Assembly (NCBI RefSeq): GCF_020991065.1
Contig: NZ_CP087710.1
Coordinates: forward strand, 4,407,534 to 4,471,533
Direction of reading: 5' to 3'
DNA from: Nocardioides okcheonensis
Lineage (GTDB): Bacteria; Actinomycetota; Actinomycetes; Propionibacteriales; Nocardioidaceae
Length of the DNA: 64,000 bases
A program made the position numbers and the translations under genes. The notes beneath the pieces are model-generated. The model had not been told where the DNA came from. It did no database searches and was given only the letters and a program-made list of their open reading frames with translations. Below, piece by piece: positions 54,636 through 63,363 of this stretch (the stretch's first letter is position 1; each line of letters begins with the position of its first letter).

Positions 54636-56081
54636 ATGGCAGACGAGCACCCCACCACCGTCGTCCTGTTCGGCGCCACCGGCGACCTGAGCCGCCGCAA
54701 GCTGCTGCCCGGCCTGCTCCACCTGTTCAAGACCGGCCTGCTCAGCCAGGTGCGGGTGGTCGGCACCTCACTCGAGGAGCACACCCGTCAGTCCTTCCAG
54801 GACCTCGCCGAGAAGGCGATCCGCGAGTTCGGCGACGACGACGACGTCGAGGCGTGGCCCGACTTCGCGCCGCTGCTGCACTGGGCGCCGGGGAGCGAGG
54901 GACCCGACGGCCTCCGCCGGGCGGTCGAGGAGGCCGAGTCCACCTTCCCCGACGGCACCCACCCGCAGCGCCTGCACTACCTCAGCGTGCCGCCGAAGGC
55001 CGCCCTCGCGGTCGTCGGCGAGCTGCGCCGGGCCGGGCTGGCCGAGCGCAGCCGGATCATCATGGAGAAGCCGTTCGGCACCGACCTCGCCTCGGCCCGC
55101 GAGCTCAACCGCCAGCTGCACGAGGTGTTCGACGAGTCGCAGATCTTCCGCATCGACCACTTCCTCGGCAAGGAGGCGGCGCAGAACATCCTGGCCTTCC
55201 GCTTCGCCAACGGCCTCTTCGAGCCGATCTGGCACCGCCACCACATCGACCACGTCCAGATCGACGTGCCCGAGGAGCTCGGGCTCGCGCAGCGCGCCAG
55301 CTTCTACGAGGCGACCGGCGCCTACCGCGACATGGTCGTCACCCACCTCTTCCAGGTCCTCGCCTTCACCGCGATGGAGCCGCCGACCGCGCTGGAGCCG
55401 GAGGCGATCTCGGAGGAGAAGAACAAGGTCTTCCGCTCGATGCTGCCGATCGAGCCGCACGACGTGGTGCGCGGGCAGTACACCGGCTACCGCGACCTCG
55501 ACGGGGTGGCGCCCGGCTCGGAGACCGAGACCTTCGTCGCGCTGAAGTGCTACATCGACAACTGGCGCTGGGCGGGCGTGCCGTTCTACCTGCGCACCGG
55601 CAAGCGGATGGCGGAGGGCGCGCGGATCATCTCGATCGCCTTCAAGGAGCCGCCGCGCACCATGTTCCCGGCCGGCTCCGGCGTCGGCGACCACGGTCCC
55701 GACCATCTCACCTTCGACCTCGCCGACCAGTCGCGGATGTCGCTGTCGTTCTACGGCAAGCGCCCCGGGCCGGGCATGCGGCTCGACAAGCTCTCGATGC
55801 AGTTCGCGATGCACGACACGGGCTGGGCCGGCTCGGTCCTCGAGGCCTACGAGCGGCTGATCCACGACGCGGTCCGCGGCGACCACACGCTGTTCACGTC
55901 CGCGCAGGGCATCGAGCGGCTGTGGGAGATCTCCACCCCGCTGCTCGAGCACCCGCCGGTCGTGCGGCCCTACGCCCCGGGGTCCTGGGGCCCCAACCAG
56001 GTCCACCAGCTCGTCGCACCGTTCACCTGGCGGCTGCCCTTCGAGCGCAGCTGGCGCGACCCCAACTCCGAGGGCGCCTGA
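54636..56081 (+). CDS. zwf: glucose-6-phosphate dehydrogenase
   Basis: 481 residues. The cofactor motif is FGATGDLSRRKLLPGL near the N-terminus, the active site RIDHFLGKEAAQNI near 170, and the substrate/dimer region YLRTGKRM near 320. Oxidises glucose 6-phosphate to 6-phosphogluconolactone, the entry of the oxidative pentose phosphate pathway and a main NADPH source. It is not next to opcA, tkt or tal, so this may be a second, stand-alone zwf. Confidence 0.96.
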   Translation: MADEHPTTVVLFGATGDLSRRKLLPGLLHLFKTGLLSQVRVVGTSLEEHTRQSFQDLAEKAIREFGDDDDVEAWPDFAPLLHWAPGSEGPDGLRRAVEEAESTFPDGTHPQRLHYLSVPPKAALAVVGELRRAGLAERSRIIMEKPFGTDLASARELNRQLHEVFDESQIFRIDHFLGKEAAQNILAFRFANGLFEPIWHRHHIDHVQIDVPEELGLAQRASFYEATGAYRDMVVTHLFQVLAFTAMEPPTALEPEAISEEKNKVFRSMLPIEPHDVVRGQYTGYRDLDGVAPGSETETFVALKCYIDNWRWAGVPFYLRTGKRMAEGARIISIAFKEPPRTMFPAGSGVGDHGPDHLTFDLADQSRMSLSFYGKRPGPGMRLDKLSMQFAMHDTGWAGSVLEAYERLIHDAVRGDHTLFTSAQGIERLWEISTPLLEHPPVVRPYAPGSWGPNQVHQLVAPFTWRLPFERSWRDPNSEGA

Positions 56082-56085
56082 GGTC

Positions 56086-56099
56086 GGGACCTTCGGCCC
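56086..56099. promoter_or_regulatory. DosR-like box 1 upstream of the PP2C phosphatase (GGGACCTTCGGCCC)
   Basis: Begins 5 bases after the zwf stop codon and 112 bases before the phosphatase start. Nearly the same sequence as the box before the universal stress protein (GGGACCTTCGCCCC). Confidence 0.5.
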
Positions 56100-56109
56100 G
56101 CGCAGTCGA

Positions 56110-56121
56110 GGACCAAGGTCC
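56110..56121. promoter_or_regulatory. DosR-like box 2 (GGACC-AA-GGTCC)
   Basis: A perfect 5-2-5 inverted repeat 10 bases after box 1. Paired boxes at this spacing are usual at DosR-controlled promoters. Confidence 0.55.
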
Positions 56122-56197
56122 TTGAGGCGCTGAGGAGTCCCGTGCTGGGGTGGGGTCGAGGTCACGAGGTGGCTGCACGTCCGCACGAGGAGCCTGG

Positions 56198-57979
56198 ATG
56201 CTCACACTGCTCGCGACCCTCACCGCCGGTGGGGGTCTCGTGCTGGCCGGGCTGGCGGTGCACGTCGCGCGGCGCCGGGGCACCCGCATGGGCTGGAGCC
56301 TGGCGGTGGTGCTGGTGGCCGTGGCGTGGTGGGGCACGGCGTACGCCCTCGAGCTGTCCGCCGACCGGACGGCCGTCAAGGGGGTGTGGGGCGACCTCAA
56401 GTACGTCGGCGTCGTCACGCTCGCCCCGGCCTGGTTGGTGTTCGTGCTCCAGTACACCGGACGCGAGCGGTGGGTCACGCGGCGCCTGGTGGCGGGGCTC
56501 GCCGTCCCGGGAGTCCTCGCGATGGCGGTCCTGGCGGTCCCCGGCACGCACGACCTCGTGCGCTCCTACTCCGAGCTGAGCCGCCCGGGTGAGCTCCCCG
56601 TCATCGAGACCGGGCCCGCGTTCTGGGTGATCTTCGGCTACAACAACGTCGTGCTGGTCGGCGCGACGACGCTGTTCGTCGTCAGCCTGGTGCGGCTCGC
56701 GCAGACCTACCGCCGGATGGCGCTGGTGCTGCTGACGTCCGCGCTCCTGCCGTGGGCGGCGAACCTCCTGCACAACCTGGAGGTCGGCTGGTTCGCGCGC
56801 ATCGACCTGACCCCCTTCGCGTTCACCGTCACGGGCGGCCTGCTGGTCTGGGGCCTGATCGGGGAACGCCTGGTCGACCTCGCACCGCTGGCCCGGAGCG
56901 CGGTCGTCGAGAGCATGGCCGACGCGGTCCTCGTCCTGGACGCCTTCGGCCGGGTGGTCGACGTCAACCCGGCGGCCGCGCGGCTGGCCGGGAGGACCAG
57001 GGCCCAGCTGCTCGGGCGTACGCGCGAGGAGCTGGCGGCGGCGTGGGTCGCGGACGCCGGTCCGGAGGGCGTGGTGCTCGACGACCCGGTCGAGGGCCGT
57101 CGTCGGACCTTCGACGTCGAGCGCGGGCCGCTCCACGACGCCTCCGGGCGGGTCGCCGGCGAGCTGCTGGTGCTGCGCGACGTGACCCAGCGGGTCCGCG
57201 ACCAGCAGCACCTGCAGCAGGTCCTCGACGACCGCTCGCGCGTCGCCGCGGCGCTCCAGGCGTCCATGGTGCCGACGAGCCTGCCCGACGTCCTGGGGTG
57301 CGACCTCGGCATGCGCTTCGTCCCGGCCGGCGACGGGCGTGAGATCGGCGGCGACTTCCTCGACGTCTTCGCCCTCGACGAGGGCACCTGGGCCTTCGTG
57401 GTCGGCGACGTCAGCGGCAAGGGCGCCGAGGCAGCCGCCGTGAGCGCCGCCACCCGCTACGCCCTGCGCGCCCTGGCCGGCCCGCTGCTGTCGCCGGCGG
57501 CGACGCTGGAGGCCGTCGACCGCGTGCTGCAGTCCCAGACCGGGCCCGAGCGGCACTGCACGGTGGTGCTCGGCCACCTCCGGCCGGTCCGTGGGGGGAC
57601 CGTCGAGGTCACGCTGTCCCTCGCCGGCCACCACTGGCCGTTGGTGGTCCGGGCCGACGGCGTGGCCGAGGAGGTCGGTGTGCTCGGCACGGCGGTCGCC
57701 CTGCTCGACGAGATCGAGGTGCACGACGCGGAGGTCGCCCTCGGTCCGGGCGACGTGCTGTGCGTGGTCACCGACGGGGTGCTCGAGGCGCGACGCGGCA
57801 CCGAGGAGTTCGGTCCCGGGAGGGTCGCGGACAGCCTGCGCGACCGAGGTGGCGCGGCGGCCGACGACCTCGCCGGGGCCGTGCTCGACGCCGTCAGGGA
57901 CTTCCACGGGGGCGAGCTGGTCGACGACCTCGCGGTCCTGGTGGTCGCGGTGGCGGCCGCGACGCCCGGACGTCGATGA
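56198..57979 (+). CDS. 7TM-PAS-SpoIIE (PP2C) phosphatase
   Basis: 593 residues from ATG 56198 (GAGGAGCC upstream). Seven membrane helices of the 'histidine kinase N-terminal 7TM' type (about 1-225), a PAS-like domain from VVESMADAVLVLDAFGRVVD (about 232-345), then a PP2C/SpoIIE phosphatase with metal residues in IGGDFLDVF and VVGDVSGKGAEAAAV and the final DDLAVLVV. Such proteins dephosphorylate anti-anti-sigma factors to control SigB/SigF-type sigma factors; a sigma factor of that type is at 9292. Two DosR-like boxes precede the gene. Confidence 0.9.
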   Translation: MLTLLATLTAGGGLVLAGLAVHVARRRGTRMGWSLAVVLVAVAWWGTAYALELSADRTAVKGVWGDLKYVGVVTLAPAWLVFVLQYTGRERWVTRRLVAGLAVPGVLAMAVLAVPGTHDLVRSYSELSRPGELPVIETGPAFWVIFGYNNVVLVGATTLFVVSLVRLAQTYRRMALVLLTSALLPWAANLLHNLEVGWFARIDLTPFAFTVTGGLLVWGLIGERLVDLAPLARSAVVESMADAVLVLDAFGRVVDVNPAAARLAGRTRAQLLGRTREELAAAWVADAGPEGVVLDDPVEGRRRTFDVERGPLHDASGRVAGELLVLRDVTQRVRDQQHLQQVLDDRSRVAAALQASMVPTSLPDVLGCDLGMRFVPAGDGREIGGDFLDVFALDEGTWAFVVGDVSGKGAEAAAVSAATRYALRALAGPLLSPAATLEAVDRVLQSQTGPERHCTVVLGHLRPVRGGTVEVTLSLAGHHWPLVVRADGVAEEVGVLGTAVALLDEIEVHDAEVALGPGDVLCVVTDGVLEARRGTEEFGPGRVADSLRDRGGAAADDLAGAVLDAVRDFHGGELVDDLAVLVVAVAAATPGRR

Positions 57980-57992
57980 CGCCCGCGGCAGG

Positions 57993-58580
57993 TCAGCGCG
58001 CAGCCGGCGGCAGCGTCCCGGGTGGTGCCGCGGGCGCTGCGTCGGGATCCGCCGGGAGCTGCTGGACCTGCTCGTGACACCACACCGAGACCTCCCGCGA
58101 CCCGTCGAGGACGGCCTCGCGGAACGGCTGCCACGGCTCCCACGCGGTGTCGCCCACCTCGTCGGGGTCGGGGTCGACGCGGCCGCGGACCCGGCCGGCG
58201 AACACCGGGCACATCTCGTTCTCCACCACGCCGCCGAGCTCCGCGCGGTAGCGGAAGGCGGGGAGCAGCAGCCGGAGGTCGTCCACCTCGACGCCGAGCT
58301 CCTGGCGCACCCGGCGTCGCACGGCCCCCTCGAGGTCCTCGCCCGGCGCCGGGTGGCCGCAGCAGGAGTTGGTCCAGACGCCCGGGAAGGTGGCCTTGTG
58401 CAGCGCGCGGCGGGTGAGCAGCACCCGGCCGTCGGCGTCGAAGAGGTAGCAGGAGAACGCCAGGTGGAGCGGGGTGTCGGCGTGGTGGACGGTCCGCTTG
58501 TCGTGGGTGCCGACGGCGCGGCCGTCCTCGTCGAGCAGCACGACCAGCTCGGTCGTCCCGGAGGCGGGGGCGTGGGTCAC
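57993..58580 (-). CDS. idi: isopentenyl-diphosphate delta-isomerase, type 1
   Basis: 195 residues from GTG 58580. Nudix-like fold with the two catalytic motifs TNSCCGHPAPGED (Cys) and ENEMCPVF (Glu), plus LHLAFSCYLFD. It interconverts IPP and DMAPP to supply allylic diphosphate for prenyl chains. The start overlaps the flavoprotein stop (GTGA); last gene of the type III PKS/terpenoid cluster. A Pro/Ala-rich tail (DPDAAPAAPPG) ends the protein. Confidence 0.94.
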   Translation of the reverse strand: MTHAPASGTTELVVLLDEDGRAVGTHDKRTVHHADTPLHLAFSCYLFDADGRVLLTRRALHKATFPGVWTNSCCGHPAPGEDLEGAVRRRVRQELGVEVDDLRLLLPAFRYRAELGGVVENEMCPVFAGRVRGRVDPDPDEVGDTAWEPWQPFREAVLDGSREVSVWCHEQVQQLPADPDAAPAAPPGTLPPAAR

Positions 58581-59614
58581 GAGGGCACCTCGATCGGTCG
58601 GGCGAGCTGGTTGACGGCGGCGCTGAACAGCCACGGCGCCCGCGACGCGGCGGGCACGAGCAGCCGGCGCACGGGGGCGTGGGCCGTGCTGCGGAGCAGG
58701 GCCCGGGTGAGCAGCTCGTGGCGCAGCGCGAGCCGGCGCGCCACGCGGTCGTAGTCGCCCCACCGGCCCTCGGCGAGGCACCCGACCGCGGCGCGGGCCT
58801 GCGCGAGACCGAGCGCGATGCCCTCGCCGGTGAGGGCGTCGACGTAGCCGCCGGCGTCGCCGACGAGCAGCACCCGCCCGGCGACCCGCGACCGCGCCAC
58901 CTGCCGCAGCGGACCCGCGCCCATGACCCGGGTGCGGTCGCCGGTGAGCCGGTCCCGCAGGCCCGGGACGTCGTCGAGCACGTCCTCGAAGCGGGTGCCG
59001 CGCCCGACGAGGGCGGCCACCCCGACCAGGTCGTCGGCGACGGGGGTCACGTAGACCTCGGCCCGGTGCGACCAGTGCACCTCGACGAAGGACGACCACG
59101 GCGCCTGCGCGACGTGGCAGCGCAGCCCGAAGCGCGCGGGGCCGGGACCGGGTGCGTCCAGGCCGACCGCCCGGCGGACGGGGGAGTGCAGGCCGTCCGC
59201 GGCGACGAGGTGCCGGGCGGGATCGCCGTCCACGACGACGTGGTCGGCGGCCTGTCGCACGTCCTCGACCGCACGTCGCTCGACCGGGATCCCAGCAGCG
59301 GCGAGCCGCTCGGACAGGGCGTCGTGCAGCACCGTGCGGCGTACGCCCCGTCCTGGCGCGCCGGAGAACCGTGCGCTGACGCGGCGCGCGGAGGCGGCGT
59401 CGAGGTAGCGGATCCCGGACAGCACGCGGCCTGGCGGGTCCACGCCCAGCGTCGCGAGCTCGGCCACCGCGCCCGGCATCAGGCCCTCGCCGCACGCCTT
59501 GTCGACCGGCCCGGTCCGCGGCTCGCGCACGACCACGTCGAGCCCGCGCCGGTGGGCGTGGATCGCCACCGCCATCCCGACCGGACCGCCGCCGGCCACG
59601 ACCAGGTCACGCAC
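58577..59614 (-). CDS. FAD-dependent oxidoreductase (geranylgeranyl reductase/hydroxylase family)
   Basis: 345 residues. FAD motif VAGGGPVGMAVAIHAHRRG at the N-terminus, KACGEGLMPGAV near 40, and VGDAGGYVDALTGEGI near 260, as in the geranylgeranyl-reductase/PHBH superfamily. In alkylresorcinol and agq-type clusters a flavoprotein hydroxylates the aromatic ring to a hydroquinone; this protein is the likely one for that step. Overlaps the methyltransferase gene by 8 bases and idi by four. Confidence 0.88.
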   Translation of the reverse strand: MRDLVVAGGGPVGMAVAIHAHRRGLDVVVREPRTGPVDKACGEGLMPGAVAELATLGVDPPGRVLSGIRYLDAASARRVSARFSGAPGRGVRRTVLHDALSERLAAAGIPVERRAVEDVRQAADHVVVDGDPARHLVAADGLHSPVRRAVGLDAPGPGPARFGLRCHVAQAPWSSFVEVHWSHRAEVYVTPVADDLVGVAALVGRGTRFEDVLDDVPGLRDRLTGDRTRVMGAGPLRQVARSRVAGRVLLVGDAGGYVDALTGEGIALGLAQARAAVGCLAEGRWGDYDRVARRLALRHELLTRALLRSTAHAPVRRLLVPAASRAPWLFSAAVNQLARPIEVPS

Positions 59615-60149
59615 GGGCGAGCCCGTCCTCGCGCGGCAGGCCCGCGAGCGCGGCGTTCTCGGTGCGGATCCGGACGGCGAGCAGGCCCGCGTTGAGCACG
59701 GTGAAGACGAGCGCCGTGATCCACGCGGCGTGCACGAGCGGGAGCGCGACGCCCTCGACGACGACGGCGACGTAGTTGGGGTGGGGGATCAGCCGGTAGG
59801 GGCCTGACCGGACCGGCGGGAGGCCGGGGACGACGATCACCCGGGTGTTCCAGCGCCGACCGAGGGTCGTGATGCACCACCACCGCAGCGCCTGGGAGGC
59901 GACCACCAGGGCCAGCATCGACCAGGCGAGGAGCGACGGGACGTCCGGGCGGCGGACCCAGGCCTCGATGAGCGCGCCGACGAGCAGGCCGGTGTGCAGC
60001 ACGACCATGAACGGGAAGTGGCCCTGGCCCGTCTCGACGCCGCCGCGCTCACGGCTCCAGGCGGCGTTGCGGACGGACACGACCAGCTCGGCGACCCGCT
60101 CCAGCCCGACGAGCGCGACGAGGACGGTGAAGGCGAGGAGGGTGGTCAC
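59607..60149 (-). CDS. isoprenylcysteine carboxyl methyltransferase-like membrane methyltransferase
   Basis: 180 residues from GTG 60149 (overlapping the PKS stop, GTGA). Four to five membrane helices, with [18 protein letters not shown] and the C-terminal [11 protein letters not shown] (the E-N-x-x-L signature) of the ICMT/SrsB family. SrsB-like enzymes O-methylate alkylresorcinols made by an adjacent type III PKS. Some related proteins act on quinone precursors. Confidence 0.9.
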   Translation of the reverse strand: MTTLLAFTVLVALVGLERVAELVVSVRNAAWSRERGGVETGQGHFPFMVVLHTGLLVGALIEAWVRRPDVPSLLAWSMLALVVASQALRWWCITTLGRRWNTRVIVVPGLPPVRSGPYRLIPHPNYVAVVVEGVALPLVHAAWITALVFTVLNAGLLAVRIRTENAALAGLPREDGLARA

Positions 60150-61213
60150 GACACCGCCTCCAGCAGGACCAGCTCGGAGCAGAAGCCGGGGCCCATCGCG
60201 AGCAGGACGCCGTGGCTGCCCGCTGCCGGCGGTCGCTCGCGCAGGGTGTCCTCCAGCACGTGGAGCACCGACGCCGAGGACAGGTTGCCGACCCGGGCGA
60301 GGGAGTCCCAGGTCAGCTGGACCGCGTCCCGCGGCACCTCCAGCGCCGTCTCGAGCGCCTCGATGACCTTCGGCCCACCCGGGTGGCACACCCACCACCC
60401 GATGTCGGCGCGGGTGAGGTCGTGGTCGGCGAGGAAGCGGTCGACGTCCTCGCGCAGGAACCGCTCGACCAGCGCGGGGACCTCGGCGTCGAGCACGATC
60501 CGCAGGCCGGTCGACGCGACGTCGAACCCCATGGTGCGCTCGCTGTCGGGGTAGAGCCGGCTGCGCGAGTCGATGACCCTCACCGGGCCCGGTCCGCCCC
60601 GGTCGGCCCGCTCGCCCACCGCGACGACCGCGGAGGCGCCGTCGCCGAACAGGCCGCTGGCCACCAGGTTGGGCACGGAGGTGTCGTCGAGCTGGACGGT
60701 GAGCGAGCACAGCTCCACCGCGACCAGCACCGCGGTGTGCGTCGGGTGGCCCAGCAGGTAGTCGTGGACCCGGGCGATGCCGGCGGCGCCCGCGACGCAC
60801 CCGAGCCCGACGAGCGGCATCCGGCGTACGTCCTCGCGCAGCCCGACCTGCGCGGCGATGCGGGCGTCGAGCGAGGGGACGGCGAGCCCGGTCACGGTGG
60901 CGGTCACGACCAGGTCGACGTCGGAGGGGGTCAGGTCGGCCGCCTTGAGCGCGTCGACCAGCGCGCGCGACCCGAGCTCGACCGCGTGCTCGATGAACAG
61001 GTCGTTGGCGCGACCGAAGTCGCCGAGGCCGGCGTAGTCCGACAGCGGGAGGACGGTGAACCGCTGCTCGACGCCGCAGTTGGCGTGGAAGCGGCGCAGC
61101 AGCGCCCGGTCGAGGCTGCTGTCGGGGCTGATCACGTCGGCGAACGCGTCGGTGATCTCGGACTGCGGGTGCGCGTGCGCAGGGAGCGCGCCGCGCGCGG
61201 ACAGGATCCTCAT
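60146..61213 (-). CDS. type III polyketide synthase
   Basis: 355 residues from ATG 61213. The catalytic triad is visible: Cys139 in [11 protein letters not shown], His in [15 protein letters not shown] (about 290) and Asn in GNLSSAS (about 320). The GFD-type loop is [13 protein letters not shown]. The closest functional types are alkylresorcinol/alkylpyrone synthases (SrsA, ArsB, AgqA), which extend fatty acyl starters with malonyl-CoA. It overlaps the reductase gene upstream (ATGA) and the methyltransferase downstream (GTGA). Confidence 0.94.
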   Translation of the reverse strand: MRILSARGALPAHAHPQSEITDAFADVISPDSSLDRALLRRFHANCGVEQRFTVLPLSDYAGLGDFGRANDLFIEHAVELGSRALVDALKAADLTPSDVDLVVTATVTGLAVPSLDARIAAQVGLREDVRRMPLVGLGCVAGAAGIARVHDYLLGHPTHTAVLVAVELCSLTVQLDDTSVPNLVASGLFGDGASAVVAVGERADRGGPGPVRVIDSRSRLYPDSERTMGFDVASTGLRIVLDAEVPALVERFLREDVDRFLADHDLTRADIGWWVCHPGGPKVIEALETALEVPRDAVQLTWDSLARVGNLSSASVLHVLEDTLRERPPAAGSHGVLLAMGPGFCSELVLLEAVS

Positions 61214-62414
61214 GTGGGCCACCTCGGGCTCGGGGGTGCGGACGGGGGACGGGGACGGACGAGCCCGCCGATCAGGGAGCGGGCCAGCCCGGTGGCGAGG
61301 CGTCGGTCGATCAGGCCGTCGCCGAGCCCGATCTCGACGAGCGCGTCGAAGGCGTGCCGGTCGCGGCCGGCCGCGCCGATGCCCGCGTCGACCACCCGCG
61401 GGGAGCGCGAGAGCCGCGACGCGGTCCAGGTGTGGCGCAGGTGGGGGCCCAGCGTGCGGCGCACGTGGGCGCGGTGCTCGGCCCGGCGCGGTCGGGCCGG
61501 CCGGCGGCGACGGCCCGCGCGGCCGTGCGTCCGGCCGCGATGCCGGTCGCAACGGCGTAGTCGATGCCCTCGCCCGTCATCGGGTTGACCAGGCCGGCGG
61601 CGTCGCCGACGAGGAGGACGGTGCCGTCGGGCTGGTCCCACCGCCAGCCGCTGAGCGGCAGGTGGTGCCCGCGCCAGTCGCCGCCGGTGCTGGCGGCGCC
61701 CGGGACGAGGAGCTCGAGCTGCTCGAGCAGGAGCCGGCGGCTCGGCGGGTCGGTGTCGCCCTCGCCGGGCAGCAGCTCGCCGTAGCCGACGTTGGCGAGG
61801 CCGTCGCCACGGTCGAAGCACCAGGCGTACGACGGCTGGCGGCGCTCGCCGTACCGGATCACCTGCCGGCCCTCGGTGCCGGCGGGGACGGGTGCGTAGC
61901 CGCGGATCGCGATGGCGCGCGGCGAGCGGGAGCGGCCGAGCAGGGCGGTCCGGACGAGCGAGTGGGCGCCGTCCGCGCCGACCACGACCCGGCCGGCCAG
62001 CTCGCCGGAGACGAGCGAGTCGTCGCGTCCGACGTGCAGCGAGGTGGCGCGGTGGCGCCGCAGCACGGCGCCGGCGGCGACGGCGCGCTCGACGAGGCGT
62101 GCGTCGAGGACCCGGCGCGGCACGACGTGGACCTCGCGGCGCATCGGACCGGTCACCGTCACGTCGCCGCGGGAGAGCACCAGCTCGCGGAGCGGTCGCC
62201 ACCCCTCGACCACGTCGGCGGCACCGACCTCGGCGAGCGCGTCGAGCACGTGGGGCGCGACGCCGTCGCCGCAGGACTTGTCGCGGGGGAAGTCGGCCCG
62301 GTCCAGCAGCAGCACCCGCAGGCCGGGCTGCTCGGCGAGCGCGCCGAGCGCCGTCGCGGACCCGGCCGGTCCGGCACCGACCACGACGAGGTCCCACCGC
62401 TCGGGCGCCGTCAT
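61210..62414 (-). pseudogene. geranylgeranyl reductase family flavoprotein, frameshifted near 61482-61487
   Basis: Starts at ATG 62414 with VVVGAGPAGSATALGALAEQ (FAD motif), KSCGDGVAPHVL and [16 protein letters not shown]. After [10 protein letters not shown] the starting frame turns into nonsense, while another frame, joined by skipping two bases (61483-61484) or adding one, continues the protein as [19 protein letters not shown] ... [17 protein letters not shown] and stops at 61210 exactly on the PKS ATG (ATGA). The restored protein is about 400 residues. A true frameshift or a sequencing error in a GC run are both possible. In the agq model this enzyme saturates geranyl to dihydrogeranyl. 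Confidence 0.8.
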
Positions 62415-63239
62415 CGCGCCACCACCAGCAGCGCGGCGTCGACCAGCGCGATGGCGACCGCGGCGACGAAGGGGCGGCGCCCCGAGAGGCCGACCACCCC
62501 GGACGCGAGGACGAGCACGGCGGCGGCGGTCGCGTACGCCACCGGGCGGGGCGGGGCGGAGCCGACGAGCGCGACGAGCGTCGCGGCGACGAGCACCGCG
62601 CGCGGCGACCGGGGCGATGCGGCGTGCGCCGAGGGCGTGCGGGAGCCCGCGCACGCCCGTGACGGCGTCGTCGTCGAGGTCGGGCAGCACGTTGAGCAGG
62701 TGGGCGCCCACCCCGAGCAGCGCGGCGCCGACCGGCCACCACCACGGCGGTGCCTCGCCGCCGGCGAGAGCCACGAACGCGGTGAGGCCGCCGAAGGCCC
62801 GGCGTCAGGGGAGCCAGGACAGCAGCGTCGCCTTGAGGCCGAGGTTGTAGGCCCAGCCGGCCGCGACGCAGACGAGGTGGACGAGGCCGGCGAGCAGGCC
62901 GCAGGCCAGCGAGAGCGGGACGCAGGCGAGCAGGGCGACCGCGCAGCAGGCCCGGACCAGCCGGGCCGGGACGGCGCCCGTCGCGAGTGGCTTGTCGTCG
63001 CGGCCGGCCCGGCGGTCGCGGGCGAGGTCGATCAGGTCGTTGCTCCAGCCGATGGACAGCTGCCCGGTCGCGACCGCCGCCACCACGAGGACGCCGCGGG
63101 CGGGGTCGAGGCCCTGGGCGAGGACGAGCAGGAGGGCGAGGACGGTCACCGCGAGGGCCGGGCCGCCGTGGGCCGCGGCGGCGAGCCCCCGCACGACGGG
63201 CAGCACCTCGCTGCGGTGGGGGGACAGCTCGGTGGTCAC
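62411..63239 (-). pseudogene. UbiA-family prenyltransferase, interrupted by an in-frame TGA and a frameshift
   Basis: Starts at GTG 63239 with GAGGAGGT upstream. First Asp motif SNDLIDLARDRRAGRDDKPL and YNLGLKATLLSWLP are intact; then an in-frame TGA (62805-62807) interrupts, after which the same frame resumes as AFGGLTAFVALAGGE and carries the second Asp motif NVLPDLDDDAVTG. Near 62605-62620, after GARRIAPVA, the membrane sequence continues one frame over (LVAATLVALVGSAPPRPVAY ...) to a stop at 62411 that overlaps the reductase ATG. As given it would not make a full protein; an ancestral intact gene of about 275 codons is clear. It would attach a prenyl group to the polyketide core. Confidence 0.8.
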
Positions 63240-63363
63240 GCGACCTCCTCGGCCGGGTCCGGGTGGACCGTCCCCTGTGACGCTACCCACGTCCGGGTGA
63301 CGCGCGGCGCCCGTCGGGAGCCGTACGCCCTCGTACCCGCGCGCCGACCCGACCATGCAAGTG

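Noticed and set aside
62805..62807. In-frame TGA in the UbiA gene read as selenocysteine
   Set aside because: UbiA enzymes have no Sec position there, no SECIS-like hairpin is evident, and a separate frameshift in the same gene argues for lesions or errors.
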